Shown piece after piece: positions 47,041 through 60,100 of a DNA stretch of 64,000 nucleotides (position 1 is the stretch's first letter; each line of letters begins with the position of its first letter). A program made the translations under genes and the position numbers. This stretch comes from Pleurostoma richardsiae (taxonomy: Eukaryota; Ascomycota; Sordariomycetes; Calosphaeriales; Pleurostomataceae). The stretch is from positions 558,001 through 622,000 of the forward strand of contig JANBVO010000006.1 in NCBI GenBank assembly GCA_030052745.1. Reading direction: 5' to 3'. The notes below the pieces were generated by a model. That model made no database searches and was not told the DNA's origin. It saw nothing but the letters and a program-made list of their open reading frames with translations.

Positions 47041-50000
47041 GGACTTTTGCTGCCCAATCCAGGCGACGATCAGTTGCACTTTCTTGTGCTTTTTCTCTTC
47101 ATTCTGATTTTCTTCTTCTCGCACCATCAACCCCAAGGCTTGCCATCTTGCTAGCCATTGTGACTTGTCGCATTTCAGAGGCTCTTGTCTCATTTCGTAG
47201 GAGACAGCAGCCCGCAGCCCGCAGCAGACGTCAGAGCAGCCATGCCTGTGCGCCCCGTATGGGTAAATTGACATCGGGGAGCGGATTCGCGGGTAAACCT
47301 CGCTCCAGGCTAGCGCCGTCCCAGGAGCCTGGGCCGGAAGAGCGGTGGGAACAGACCCGCCAATCACAGGCCGCCCCGAGAGCTGTCGCAAGTGCGGGTA
47401 TCTATCGCAACCCTTGCCCGCGTGCGGGCCGTCGAGGTACGTACCTCCTGGTTTCTCCCCCTCCCATCTCGTCCCCTCCGGTGCTTCCCGGGGAAACTTG
47501 CAAGAGCTTCATCAAACTGCCCCTGCACCATCTCCACCGCGCTCCGTCCCGGCGTTGCGGTCTTGGGAATGGAGGCGTGCGCTGTCGCTCGTCGCTCGGG
47601 GCTGGCAGGGCCCCCGAAATGCGACAGGTCGGAAAACGCCGCCTTCTTGGCCCAGCTCTCTCCCAGTAGTCGGGTGATTATGAGGATGATCCAGGGCTTC
47701 CTTTACCAGGAAACTGAAGTATCGTGTCCATGCGAAGCAACCCTGATCGCTTCGCCATGCTTGCCCCCCCTTAAAATGACCCCGTGGATGCCTCCGTGCT
47801 CGAGCCCTGGTCCTTCGGCTGCTCCCTTCCACCTCGTCGGGAGCAAATGACCCAGCGCTGCCCGACTCCATTGCGACTCCCTGGATCGTTGGTACGTTTG
47901 GGGGTCCCAGAGCCAAAATACTCTAGTCAGAGTACGACGCTATATCAAATATCAGGAGAACCCTCGTCACCGGCCTGCCGTTTCCGGAACCCGTCTCCGC
48001 CAGCCCCGGGTTACCGCGATGCTACAGGCCCCGACACCGGTTTAAACTGTTTCTGGGAGCTGCTTCAACCCCTGTTTTGCACATGTTGTTGCGCAGCACC
48101 GAGACTCTGGCAAGGTCCGCTTAACAGGCCTGCCCTAACGATTCGCCAGGCCCCTCTGATTGTGTGCGTGTGTGACTGCGTGTCACCGATGCTTCTCATG
48201 CTGTCGGAAATCTAGACAGGCTTGTGCTATTATTACGCAGCCGCTCAATGCGCGGCTGTCCCCGTAAAAGCGGCTGTGTCTTACCCAAGCACTTAACTTT
48301 GGATAAGCATTGCAAAGCAGCGGGTGATCGCCAATGCGCCAATTGCCAGCCCGCGTACGTGGCTTCGCAAAAGCATCGTCAGCACGGGCAGCAAAGGCGG
48401 AGCACTCCGTACGATCACCTCAATAGCCACATGCGCAATTAACGCCCACAAGCCTCTTGGCCGGGCCGCGGCGTTAGACTTCCGCCAGAAGCAATGACGA
48501 TCCGCTAGGACACCGGAGAGGAAGCTGCCTCCGTCTTAAGGTCCCAAACCACGCATCTGGGACAGACTAGCAGTGATTAGGAGGATCCAGGAAGCCGTCA
48601 CCAATTTCCATCCGGCGTCCCGCGACCACGATGCGAAGGCGGTCTAACCGTATTATATCAGTGATTGACAGACGAGTTCGACAGGGGCATTTTGGGGAGA
48701 TGCGCAGCGACAAGGGACTGAGAAAAGTGACGCTGTTTGGAGCGAGGACAGGTCAGGAAGGTTAACCCGCGGCCCGCCACCCTGCAAGAGACAGACAAGC
48801 ATTATTACGTGAAATGGCTTGACCGGGAAGAGGAGGTGCTAAGATGGGCCGCGCCGCCTCCCGCGGCGGGTGAGCGCCCAGCGCTGCTTTGATTAGCCTC
48901 TCTAGGGAAGGTTTACTGTGGCACATGTGCCGTGTGATATGGCGTCCAGGGCGCTGAACGGTCTCTTGCGACGTGATGACCGCAGTCACCGGTCCGGCGT
49001 GAGGTGTCTCATTGGGGGGGCTTCCGTCTCTGGCGCCTCAGCCCTGGATGCCGCGGAGCGCATGAAATAACATGGGCGACTCGTTGCCACTTTTGATCAT
49101 GGCGCCCTGTTCCCTATCGGAAGCAGCGATGCGAAGGATGACTCCCTTGAGGGCCTTGAGGCAATGCGACGCGATGATACTTCCTGCTCAAGAGTGGGAA
49201 GCTTGCCGCGGCGTGGACGGTGTACGGAGTTACGTGCAACGTTTCAAATGCCCCTGGGGCAGTGGAAGTCGCCCCCACCTTGCGAGCAACACAGGGCTTC
49301 GTCCTGACTGGCTTGTGGGCAGAGTGAGGGCTGCCAGACCTTGCACCTCCTCCCCCGCGCTGTCAGCCACCGGGCCGGGAAGAGTCAACAGCTGACCTCG
49401 CCCCAGAGGGTAACCGAGGGCCTATCGCGCTGTCGGTCTGGGGAAGTCTGATCTGGAGGCGGCAGACGCCTCCGACACGGCTCGCCTACTGGACGAGTGC
49501 ACAGCGAAACAGGAAGAGAGACATTGGGAGGCATGTCTGCCTAGTGGCCACGAGGCCCCGTGCTGCTATCTTTGTACATTCAATGGGCGCAGGGTTGGAT
49601 GACGAGTTTATGCGGCGGGCGAATGGATCGCTTTCACTGCTGGCAAGCCCGCAAGCTATCAAGGCAATATCACGGCCTCTATCGAGAGGGCTGGCCCGCG
49701 GCAAACGGGGACGAGATCCTGGAGTGATGAGCGGGCATCACGAGGTCAGCTGGGGCGAAAGACGCAGGCCTGCTCCTGGCCAGCGCAGAGCGGACCAGTC
49801 AGGTCACGTCACATCCCCCGGCGTATCAGCACAACACAGCTTGCCGCCTGCGATTCGACCAGAACCGGTCTCTGACCGACGAATTGACCTCGATCTCGTA
49901 GTGATAGTTGACGGCCGGAGCCCCCAACAGCACCGCCAGCGTACCCAATTGGTGCGCAAATGCCCCCCGCGAGACACGGTGAGGGAGCGAGACAGCAATG

Positions 50001-51420
50001 AAGGCAAGAGACAGGTCGAAGATGAGGACGACTCCCGTCACTCATCACCAGTCACCAGAGTCACGTCGTCTCCTTCCATCAATGCGAGCTGATCGACCGT
50101 GAGTAAACGAAACCAATCTCATTCCAATTTGTACCGTAATGAAATGCCGCTTCAGAGTCCGAGGCGGACAGCGCACCCGTGATCGCGGAGTGGCCCGTCT
50201 CTGCAAGGCATTGCAGATGATGAGCGCGGGAACCAAGCGTCCGTCGAGGATCCGGTCCCTTTCAGGTAGCGACGGGCGGTCACGACCACTGGCGAGCGGC
50301 CCTGGATTCCCTGATTCCCTGATCTGCCCCCAGTTCTGGCGAGGCGTAAGGAGCTGGACCAGCCGCGGGTCGTGCACCTGACTTTCCACTCTGGCCTGGG
50401 CCAATCCTGCCTGACTCAAAAGAGAAACCGTTTTGGGGGTGGCTTCGGATGCCTCTTTGGAACGAGCGGGACGGAGGGCCTGGAAGATCCATTTCTCCCT
50501 CTTCGCCTCGCCGGAGCTTGACCGAGACGAGACGGGACTGGGAAGGCGGTGGCATTTTCCCGTTCTGGGCAGTACTCGTGACGGAAGGTGTAGTGTCTAG
50601 CCGCTCTGGGCAGTATCCCGGCGGGACTTGTTTCCAGAGTGGCCCAGACCGTCATTCGTCCAGCTCGTGCCCAGGCGCCTCGGGAAGATCCATCATGTGA
50701 CCGAAGAGATCCCGAAAAGAAGTACCTCTGGCAAGGGACCCATGACAGGGCCGGTCCCGCGCCCAAACCACTGCCCAAAAGAGACTAGATTGCAGCTGTA
50801 CCGCCATTCCCAATTGCGTAGTGTCTCAATCCTCCCAGCGGAGCGCGGCACCCCCAGATATTGTCCTTTCCGGAACAGCGCCACCCCCGGGTAGCAGTTG
50901 TTGCCTTAATTATCTCAGTCATGTACCCTCCAGCCTTTCCAACGTGCAGTGGTACTCGGCTCGGTCGCCTTACTCCCGCCAACTTTGCGTACTTCCGTAC
51001 CTTACCGCGGCACCAAAGTTGACGGCCGACTTGCTCCCCTCCCCAGGCTTTGCAAGAGAAGGTAATGAGAGCGTACGCATGCGTGGCTTCCTCTCTTCTT
51101 CCTCTTGGGGCTCGTCTTCTTCTCATTAGGGCCACCCTGCCCTTTGTGGACCGCTGGTACAGTATCATCAGCTCCTGCCGTGCGGAGAAATGGGTTCAGC
51201 GCGGCGATGTTGCGGAGAGGCCTCATGGTGCCTATGTGGGTTTAGCGCGCAGCGACTCCCTCCCGATCTGTTTCCCTTCTGGGATTGGCGGGTGTCGCTC
51301 GGTGCGCCGGTAGTTTTTCCCACCACCGCTCTGGATCTCTGGCCCCTGGAATCCACATTCATCAGAGACCTCCGCCGCCACCACCCACCATGACAGGGAT
51401 AGCCCCGGCCCCTGACTTTC
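47041..51420. other. Gene desert 2, last part
   Basis: A CT-rich stretch at 47081-47125 looks like a fungal leader but is followed by no convincing gene. A small stem (CAGCCGC, loop, GCGGCTG) lies at 48238-48258, with a third copy of GCGGCTG at 48270-48276. Frames up to 182 codons (49544-50092) show no motif. Confidence 0.45.
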
Positions 51421-52161
51421 TGTACGCTGGTACTTGGGTACAAGATACATGACCCAGGGCAGGTACGTACCGGTCTGCCGTCACATGTACCAAGTACCCA
51501 TGAATCCCTCCCTGTTCTCTGGTCCCCCCCTCCCCAGTTGCTGGCCGGAATTGCTTTTACACCGCGACTCTCCACTGCCAGACATCCCACGCAGGGCCCT
51601 TTTTCCCTCTAGCCCTTGTACCTCCTCACCCTACCGCCCCCCGTTCCGACGGTCCAAGATACATCACCCAACCAGAATACCAATAATTACATCTACACCC
51701 GCCTTCCTCCCCACCGCCCGTCCTCCCTCTCCTTCCCTTCCTCTACCAAACACTCCACGACTTCACGAAAGTTCAAGTGATTCCTGTGCTTCTCCTGTCG
51801 CCGGAAAGCAGACATCACAGAGGCACATTCGAGCGCACCCAGACGCAGTATCCAGTAAACAGCATCGCACCCCAGCAGTAAGAGGGCATCGTCTCCACTT
51901 GCTACCAAGAGGGTTTTCGCCGTCACCATCCGAACTCGAGACCGCCTGAACTCGCGATACAGAGCGCACTGCAGCAACTGCGCCCTTCAAGGTCGACAGT
52001 ATCCTGCCTTTGGCGCCGATCTATCTCTCATCACCTACATCGAGATCCAGAATTGACACTTAGCCGACGTTCGCGACCCGTTCGCGAACAATACCACCAA
52101 AATTCGTTCCGAGACGCCGCCGGCTCCTGCTCGAGCTTTCGAGCAGCCCACCCTCGGCATC
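51421..52161 (+). promoter_or_regulatory. Upstream region and leader of the GATA-like domain gene
   Basis: GTAC-rich repeats (GGTACTTGG 51429-51437, GGTACGTACC 51462-51471, CCAAGTACC 51490-51498) form an inverted repeat around a palindrome. They are followed by about 250 bp of pyrimidine-rich sequence and a probable long 5' UTR. A 171-codon frame here (51434-51949) is Pro/Ser-rich because of the base composition and is not called a gene. Confidence 0.4.
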
Positions 52162-53979
52162 ATGCCTTCCGCTTTGCAAACGCCTGTTCTTCAGGTTGAC
52201 GCCAACGTCATCCACAAGGTGGACACGTCAAACCCGCAGAACCTGTGCAGCATGTGGACAGGTTAGTACCAGTCCTCCAGTAACCTAATAGTAATGAACT
52301 CAAAACTGACTGGTGGCGAACTAGTCTTCGCAAAATGCGCCGACAACGTCGCTCAGGGACGGAGATTAGAGAACCTCAGCTGGAGGTTATGGACAAGAGA
52401 GACCTTTTGCTGTGAGGGTGACAACGCCGTGAACGCACTGGCGCCGATCCCTAGTCTTCCCAGAGATATCGAGCCAACACGACAGTCGTCTTCAGAAGAA
52501 GTTCCTCAACTGTCGGGGAGCGTCGACTCGCTGGCAGACGAGGAGGCTGTCGAGTTCACCTCTGATTCCACGCCTGTGGAGATTATGCGACCCAGGATAC
52601 GGCGGCAGGACTCGTGCGCGAGCAGTCGCAGTCGTGGACGAGAGCGGCATATCACCTCGGGCGACTTGGAGAAGATGGTCGTCTCCATCGTGGAACAGAA
52701 GGAGCCTCTGAATGCCCCTCTCCCTGATATCTCGCCAATTCCTGTTGCGGAAACCGAGAAGCCTATGGATTTTACTCCCGCACTGGAGCGGTCTGGCTCC
52801 ACCACGACCGAGTCACCCAGCAAGACGTCTGAGGCTCCTTCGGAGTCGTCACAGCAGGCGTCTTCTCCCGAACTGGCTACGTCCAAGTCCACCACCGTCG
52901 TCCGTGGCTTCTCACCATCACATATGCCTCCTGTTCAGCCATTCACTTCGGCTAAGCCATCAACTGAACAGCCTATTCCCGAGCCGAAGTCATCTCCGGC
53001 ACCCAAGCCCGTTCAGCCCAAGAAGCAGCAGGCAAAATTTGCTCTGGGTGGATCCTCCGGCGAGGATTCCTACAGTGACCAGGGTGCCAGCCTAGAGGCG
53101 CGCCAGCAGCTGCCTGTCCCGCAGACGAAGCGGAAGATGTTCCAGGTGGGCGGCTCGTCTGAGGAGGACAGCTCTTTGAAGAGCGCACTTCACTCGTCGC
53201 GCCCGCCCTCCATGCTCTCCGCGCAAAAGAAGCAGACCTCATTCGCGGACCAGGTGACAACGCGGACAATTCCCACAGAGGCGGTCATTGATGAGGATCA
53301 GTCAGATGATTACGTTGACGAGAGCGCCATTGACGACGACGATGACTCGTCTGACTGGGAGGATTCTGTCGAAGACAGCAATAAGTCCAGCATCGACGAG
53401 AAGACCTTCTTCCAGCGTGTGGATTCTAAGCCTAACCTCACCTCCCGCCGATCCCTTATCACCTTGATGCTCGCGCAGAATGATCGCTCCAAGAAGCTTG
53501 GCAATGTTGCTTCACAGTCAACCTCGGCCATTCGCTCGCGGCCGCCTCCACAAGGTCCATCCTTTGTTGCTTCACCCAACGACTCTGACGAGGCACCGCT
53601 CATGATGAAGAGGGGCCTGCGCCAGCCTCCCATGAGGCCTATCAACGAGGTACCTCGGTCCGCGGCGCAACCAATCATGACAACCACCAACAACATTGGC
53701 CACCAGGCCGCACTCTCGCCGCGGACTACTCGGCGCAATATGCTCTCTACTGAGCTCACCGAGTCGCTTCGCCGGCACCTTCTCTGGGAACGGTCCCAGA
53801 AGTCCTCCACTGCGAACGCTGTTCTCAAGCGCCGACACACGGCGCACGACGTGGCCAACCTGAAGCAGTATCCCGAGAAGGCCTATATGAACAAGGGCGA
53901 CAATGATGTCAACGCCGGGAGCTGGGATCAGTACTTCGCGAAGGAGGCCTTCGGCGGATACCACTCCAAGGGCTGGTAA
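52162..53979 (+). CDS. AreA GATA-like domain (DUF1752-type) regulatory protein
   Basis: Two exons, 52162-52261 and 52325-53979 (63-nt intron), giving 584 residues. The intron falls inside the N-terminal domain; splicing yields NLCSMWT|VFAKCADNVAQGRRLENLSWRLW, the hallmark of the short domain named after the AreA N-terminus. No GATA zinc finger is present. The middle is Ser/Pro-rich, with two near-copies of a motif: KFALGGSSGEDS (about 270) and MFQVGGSSEEDS (about 304). The segment after them is acidic (DDDDSSDWEDS), then FFQRVDSKPNLTSRRSLITLML (about 415-435). The conserved tail is LTESLRRHLLWERSQK to AFGGYHSKGW. From memory, fungal proteins of this layout resemble Reg1-like phosphatase regulators and nutrient-signalling factors. 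That link is uncertain and no symbol is given. Confidence 0.88.
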
Positions 53980-56900
53980 TCTTCGCTGTTGCGGACATCG
54001 ACAGCCTTACCGACCAAGTCCCATTTTCACACCTGCATATACAGAGATACCCCGAAGACGGGCATATCCGGCAGAGAAATATCTGCCCTGTACTACTTCT
54101 TCATCGAGCATTGCGAGGCGACTCGTCAACAACGAGCTATTAGCATGGCTGGCTGGCGTTCCTTTGATGTTCTACGCATAGGCCTGGCGCGGCTCGCACA
54201 AAGCAATGCATCGCCTGGACCAGGTCCCATAGCGGCCTGATAGTTTTCCAGTGCGCGTTTATTCATTCCCATCGTTATTGTCATCATTAGCACGACACGG
54301 CGTTGCTCCTTCCGATGATACCAATGGTCTGCGATTTTCTTGATTCTCATATGGAATGTCCCTGCCAGCAGAGCAGCGGACGGCGGCTACTACGCGCATC
54401 TTCTCACATAGCTTCTTTGTTTCTCCTCGAGGGGGCTGGCATAACGGGTTCATCACCAAAAGACACGGAATGGATTGTGTGTATTCTACGGCAGAGAGGT
54501 GGCTGCGGGCAACCGTGAGTCACCATCTCGTGGGAAAGACGGGACTCAAAAGGAGGGAAAAGCAAATAATTTGCTGCGCTTGTTTATTCTAAAAGGATGA
54601 ACCCTTAGATGGCACCCTAGAACCGAGAAAAAAAGTAGCTGATACCCGCAAAAAGACTTAATGGGAAAATGAAGATGTTTGAACATTACCATCAGTATCC
54701 TGCAAAGTGTATTGTGACTATCGACCGAGTTCAATCCCTCCCTTGTGCCCCAAAAAATACAGTTTCCCCATTACCTACTTTCGAATCTACGGGACCTAGA
54801 GATCAACCGGGGCTCTGACGAAGTACCTAGACTGGGGGGAAAAGACAGAGACATGTGATTGACTGCGCGTGAGATGATGCACGATGATGATACGTGTGCG
54901 TGTAGTCCCCTGCCTTGTGATACGCGTCGCATCTACGCGCGCCATTCAATACGCGAGAACGGACCGCCCTTGAAGCTGATAGCAGCGCGCCGGTCTTCCA
55001 TTGTCATTACATGGCAGGATACGCGTTCAAGGCCGGGGAATTGCGTTTGCCGGTCCGTCTACGCCGTGCAAACACGGTGGAGAATGTCTTGCCAGTGTTT
55101 CCGCACGAGTGCAAAGCGATGGTTCAGCAATATGGCCGGAGCTTTTACTCCCCCAACGCCGAGAGATGATAGAGGGAGAGCCTCTCCCGCCTTGCCGATG
55201 CCTGTAGAGAGTCGCGTCCTCAGACAGAATATTGCGTCCCCGGTTTTGCCGGCGGGGGACCTCACATTTCTTGATCCATGCATGGGATACAGAAGCATCG
55301 CAGCATCGAGTTACACGGGAGCGAGGCTGGAAGGGGTGAGCACGGGCCGGTATGCCTCGCCGTGTGGCCCGTTGGGGGGCGAGCACCCTCCTACGTAACT
55401 CACCTCGGGCCCTGCCTCAAAACAGAAAAAAACTCCATTGGGCCCCTGAGGTCCGAGCAGAACTCGCTCAAGCCGCGAGGGGCGCGTGTGACGGCCAACT
55501 CATCGGTTTAACCCCCACACAGAGAGAGCTTTCACGTCAAGAGACAACGGTGACAAACCGATAAGTCGCTTTGGAGCCCAACCAGCTCACGGTCTGACTT
55601 TCGGACCGCAAACTGCTTATGTTCGCTGGTCCTCAGGGCACAGCCTCGCAACTCTGCTGCAGTCACATGGACACCATCCAGACAAGGAAGACACCCGTCA
55701 CAGGATGCGTGACATGACAGCGCATCAGAATGGGGGAGGCCGCTTGCCGCGGGCCGTTTCGGTTCGACAGGTAATAAGGGGTCGAGTTACGTATCCCCTC
55801 GGTCTCCTCACCTCGTATACTAGGCCTCTTCATTGGTGGCCGATGTGATAACGTAACGAGGACAAAGGAAGGCGGCTTTCTCTTTCGTGGGGAAAAAGGC
55901 GTTGTGGCCATGTGAACAAGGCGGTAAAACGGTTTTGTTGGAGGGGGTTGTTTGTCCCCTTCGGTCCAGCTCCCCGGGGACTCCGCCAGTGGAAGGGCAG
56001 ATTCAACCACTGCGGACCGAGTTTCTCCGACCCATGAGATCTGGAAGGGGAGCCTGGGCTCGTCTTGATCACAGGAACGCCAACGGAACAAAAAGAAACG
56101 GCCTCCTTTGTCTTGATCGGCCGTACGGGGCGCACAGATGGCGCTGGCATGTGCCTGGCGCCCGGACGCTGAAGGGATGGAGATTGTATTGAAACAATAG
56201 GAGCCAGCCGCCTCTTTGCGTCTTTCATCTCGCCGTTCGCATTTCCCAGGAGTATAGAATACTTGCCGGCGCAGTGGCTTTTGCCGGGAGGGAAAGCATT
56301 GTGCCGGGGCAGGGAACAGCTGCCCGCGCATGCAACGCATCAACGTCAAACAGGTTCGGACCTCGCGGTCTGTCCGCTCATCACCGCCACTCTGCGCTTG
56401 ACCGCATAGTCTGTCTACATTCTACCGTCCGTTCGTTCCAAGGTGAGTAACGGACGGGCGGAGACAAGTTGTCAAGGGAGAGGAGATGCGCGAGAAAAGA
56501 GAGGGGCCGGGCGTGTTGGCGCGCGCATTGTTTGACTGGCGACCGACCCCTTGGTCATCCCTCCTCCCATCACACCTCCTGAAGACGGCAGAAGGCAAGC
56601 AGCGGCATTTCTGTGCCTGCATGCCACCTGACCGCAACTCTTTGAGCAAAGAGGAGCAAGAGAGACAGAGAGTAAAGTAAGAGCCTGTAACCTCCATCAC
56701 GAGGAGATGAAGGTTTGGGGGGCCCAGCCACGATGACTCTGTTTGCGGCTGCAAACAGTAGTATGTCATATTTTTGATATTGCGGTGTACTGTTCCCATG
56801 ATGAGCTCCCCGCGCCAGCTTTTTGCTTTTGTTTTCCCTCCCGTGCGTATCTACCTTGCTTTACGGATTTATGGCAGCGCCACAAGCTGCCGGCAGGTGT

Positions 56901-57100
56901 GTCGTGCGCGTGGTGGTGTCCGTTTCGAGCGTGCTTGTGTCACCGCCGGCCATTCTGTATCGTAGATCTTGCCGGCTGCACGATGGACGCAGGCGGGTGG
57001 GCAGGGGTGCCCTCTGTGCTTCTTAAAGATTGTTGGTATCGCGCGTACCAGGAATTCAAACGAGTGTATCTCCGCGAATGTACCACCAACACCTCGCAGT
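53980..57100. other. Gene desert 3, first part
   Basis: The 3' flank of the preceding gene (AT-richer at 54550-54760) is followed by GC-rich DNA with unconvincing frames up to 228 codons (55663-56349, minus). No gene, RNA gene or repeat was recognised. Confidence 0.45.
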
Positions 57101-57150
57101 GGTTAACCAGACATAAAATCAGATATGATTTATTCAATATTTCCTAGCCT
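57101..57150. other. A/T-rich island with TTTATTCAAT
   Basis: ATAAAATCAGATATGA is followed by TTTATTCAAT (57129-57138) and ATTTCC. This is the fourth exact copy of the shared core. Confidence 0.45.
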
Positions 57151-60100
57151 ATTTCCTGCCTGTTCGAAACCCTGGAATGCATCATCTCCCATCCCAACCT
57201 GACAAGACAACTGGGAACAATGAGCGCGAAAGCATGACAACAAAGAAGACTCATCCATGCAAGTACAATGGTGTACATGCGATAGCTCCATGCACAACGC
57301 TCGCGTCCATGTAGCTCGGTTGGGTCTCAGCCGCCCGCCCGCGACCAGGAGCCCCGCGTTGGGCTTCCCTGTTGGCGTTGTTGAGCGCTGGCCATGGAGG
57401 GGTAGGTATCATGTACTCTCACGTTGTCACTGACTGGTCTGCAGCGATCGCTGCAGCGGGCAGAGGTGAGCCTTATCGCGGCGCCCATGAGAGGACGGGA
57501 GCCCATCCGGCCAACCCACCTCTTGTGAGGGGTGTTGTTGCTGCTGGTTGTCGTGTACGAATCAGAGCCGCCGGTCGCTCGCTCACCGACTTTCCGCCTT
57601 CATGACTTGCCACGGTCCATCCTTACACGAGAACCTACGGTATCTGGCGGAGTCGTTTGCCGGCTGTTGCTGTGTCGTTACTGTGCATCGGCCAAGCGAT
57701 CCCGACGGAACTCACGGCTGCCGCTGCAGGACCTGGGCAAGGTGGTGGTCTTTTGCTCGCTTGATTAGCAGGCAACCCTAGAGTTTGGAGGAGTTGCTGG
57801 GCGCGTGCTAATTTCGTCACTCGGGCCCGAAGCCGAGATCTGCCCGCGGAATTCTCGGTGCACAGCACCGATTCTCGTCTCTTCCACGGTCAGACGGGCG
57901 GAGTTACCAACTCGAAATCACGCGAAGAGGCTCGGGCGACTGTCGTCCGGTGCATCTCCTTCCCTCGTTATCCGCGAGCTTCCAGAGGTTTCAATCAGCC
58001 TCGAACATGCCAAGCTGCCGGGCCATTATACCCCAGGCTTTTAGATATGGGGTTAGGACTCATTTCTGCAGGGCGATGAGGTAAGGCCGAATCCTCGAGA
58101 CTATCACCAAACCGGGGTATGAGCCTTGATCATGTTGTGAGTCCTCGACAACTCAGCGGCGTTCACGGTACATCAGCGATCAGGGACCCCAGATGGCCGG
58201 ATGTACCAGAAACCATCATGACAATTTCCTGGGATCGGATCTGAGTGACACACCATCGCATCGCCTATTCTGTTGGGGAAAGCTTGTGCTCGTATCAAGC
58301 TTGGTCAAGGCCTAGGCGGCTGCTGCTATTGGCGCGTCTAGATTGATTATCGGAAACTCACCAATGGCACTTGTACGGGTGCTGACTTTGATCAGTTATC
58401 GACTTCACCAGCAGGACCAGCCGGTGTCTTCTGATGTTGTCTTCACGTCTACAGTACTACGGTATGCGCAATGACTGAGGAGTGGCCCCGGCGGAGCAGC
58501 GGCGGTGTTTGACGTTCTGACGTCCTTTGCTCGAGATCTCGCAGATCTGTTCTGTTCACATGCAGCTCTTGACAGCTGACGTGGGTTGATGGACGTCATT
58601 ACGTCTTGCATCGTCGCTCTGCCGCTGGAGAGTTCCCAAACAGTCAGAGGGTGTTCCTGGATTTAGGCCTCTTATTTCCCCTTTCGTCCATCTACCAAGC
58701 AAGACCTTGCTGTAAGTGCCGGGTCTTCTCATCGCATCGTTACCAGCTCTGCGCGAGTCGATCCGGTCACTGATGCGCGGTAATGATGTAATGATCCGAG
58801 TCGTTCCTCAACCCCTCACTCGGGAATTGACGCTAGTCAAAGTACACATGTACCTGTCAAGCCCGACTGCACGTGCCAGCTCCCGCTAGGTCTTTTGCCA
58901 GGCGCTACAGACCCGGCAGCGAGTGTAGCTGCTAGAGCAGGGTGGCAGACTTCGGAAAGATGAGGAAGGACAAGCCCCTCTTTGCAGTGTCGGTCGGTCC
59001 TTCGTCGGGAGCTGTCGGTGTCGGCGTGACCAGGGATTAATGCCCCGCATTTTATCCGGAGCTCTGCCGCGAGGTCCCCGGCGACTAAACCCGGCGGTGA
59101 CTTCTCTTCTCGGCTACCGAGCCCCCACAGATCCCTTCTAGAAGGCTTCCATTACCACACCGAAACGGGTATCCTTCCTCGAGATGAGGGCAAAAAAAGA
59201 CCTCAAAAAGCCCAGCCACCCTCCACGCCCGCGCTTCCTGACTCCTTCTCCATTTTCACGAGACCCTGCCCTACCGAGATTATGCCACCACCACCCACTA
59301 CCCTCCACCCTCCACCCCCCATCATCGTCGTCACCGGCGAAAGAGGGGTAGGAGGGAAAAAAACTCTGCCTTTCCGGCGAATACCCGCGGTTACAGTAAA
59401 CAGACTCCGCTTTCACTTGATTGCCTGGCTGTTGCCTGTCGCGGCCCATTCGGAAGACGCCTCTGATTTGACGGCCCCTGACAGCAAACCCGGGCTCGTG
59501 GATCTGATGCCCGATCGTGGGGCCGAGTGCCTTGGAACGCCGACGTCAATTTACGTACGGCAATCCACTGCACTGCTCCAGTACCCGCTCGTCCAAGCCT
59601 CACGATGTCTGCGCACGCACAATTGTAGCAAAGGGGCAACAGCGAAATTTTTGCTTCTGCGTCTGCCGTCTTGTCCAAGACACCTCGCAAAGCCACCACC
59701 CCCCCCTTTAATCTCCATGACTACATGCACGCGTCGTGAGCTCGTCACATCCCATCCATCACGCTCCCGGGGAAGGGCGAGCGCCCACATGCCGGTTGCT
59801 TCCCTCCGGCCCTTTCTTGCCATCCCGATTGGAAAATAAGGTGGTGTGTACCTGCGTGAGACAGAGGCAGTGTGTGTGCCTCCTAACTCCGCATTCTGAT
59901 ACTTTTCGAGCCTAGTCTCTCACGTACGACTGAGACAACCTTAACATCTCTGCAGGTCACCGGCCGCACACCTTGCGCTCACCGGGATGCGCCCCGGGCT
60001 GCCGTTCTTACTCGTCCCCTCGAGGAGCATCTATCCTCCCGAGGACCTTTGCCAGTAGCTGCACTTTGCGCTTGTGTCTCTGAAACATCGTCAGGCGTGA

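Noticed and set aside
51434-51949. 171-codon Pro/Ser-rich frame
   Set aside because: It lies in the pyrimidine-rich leader of the downstream gene and its residues reflect base composition only.
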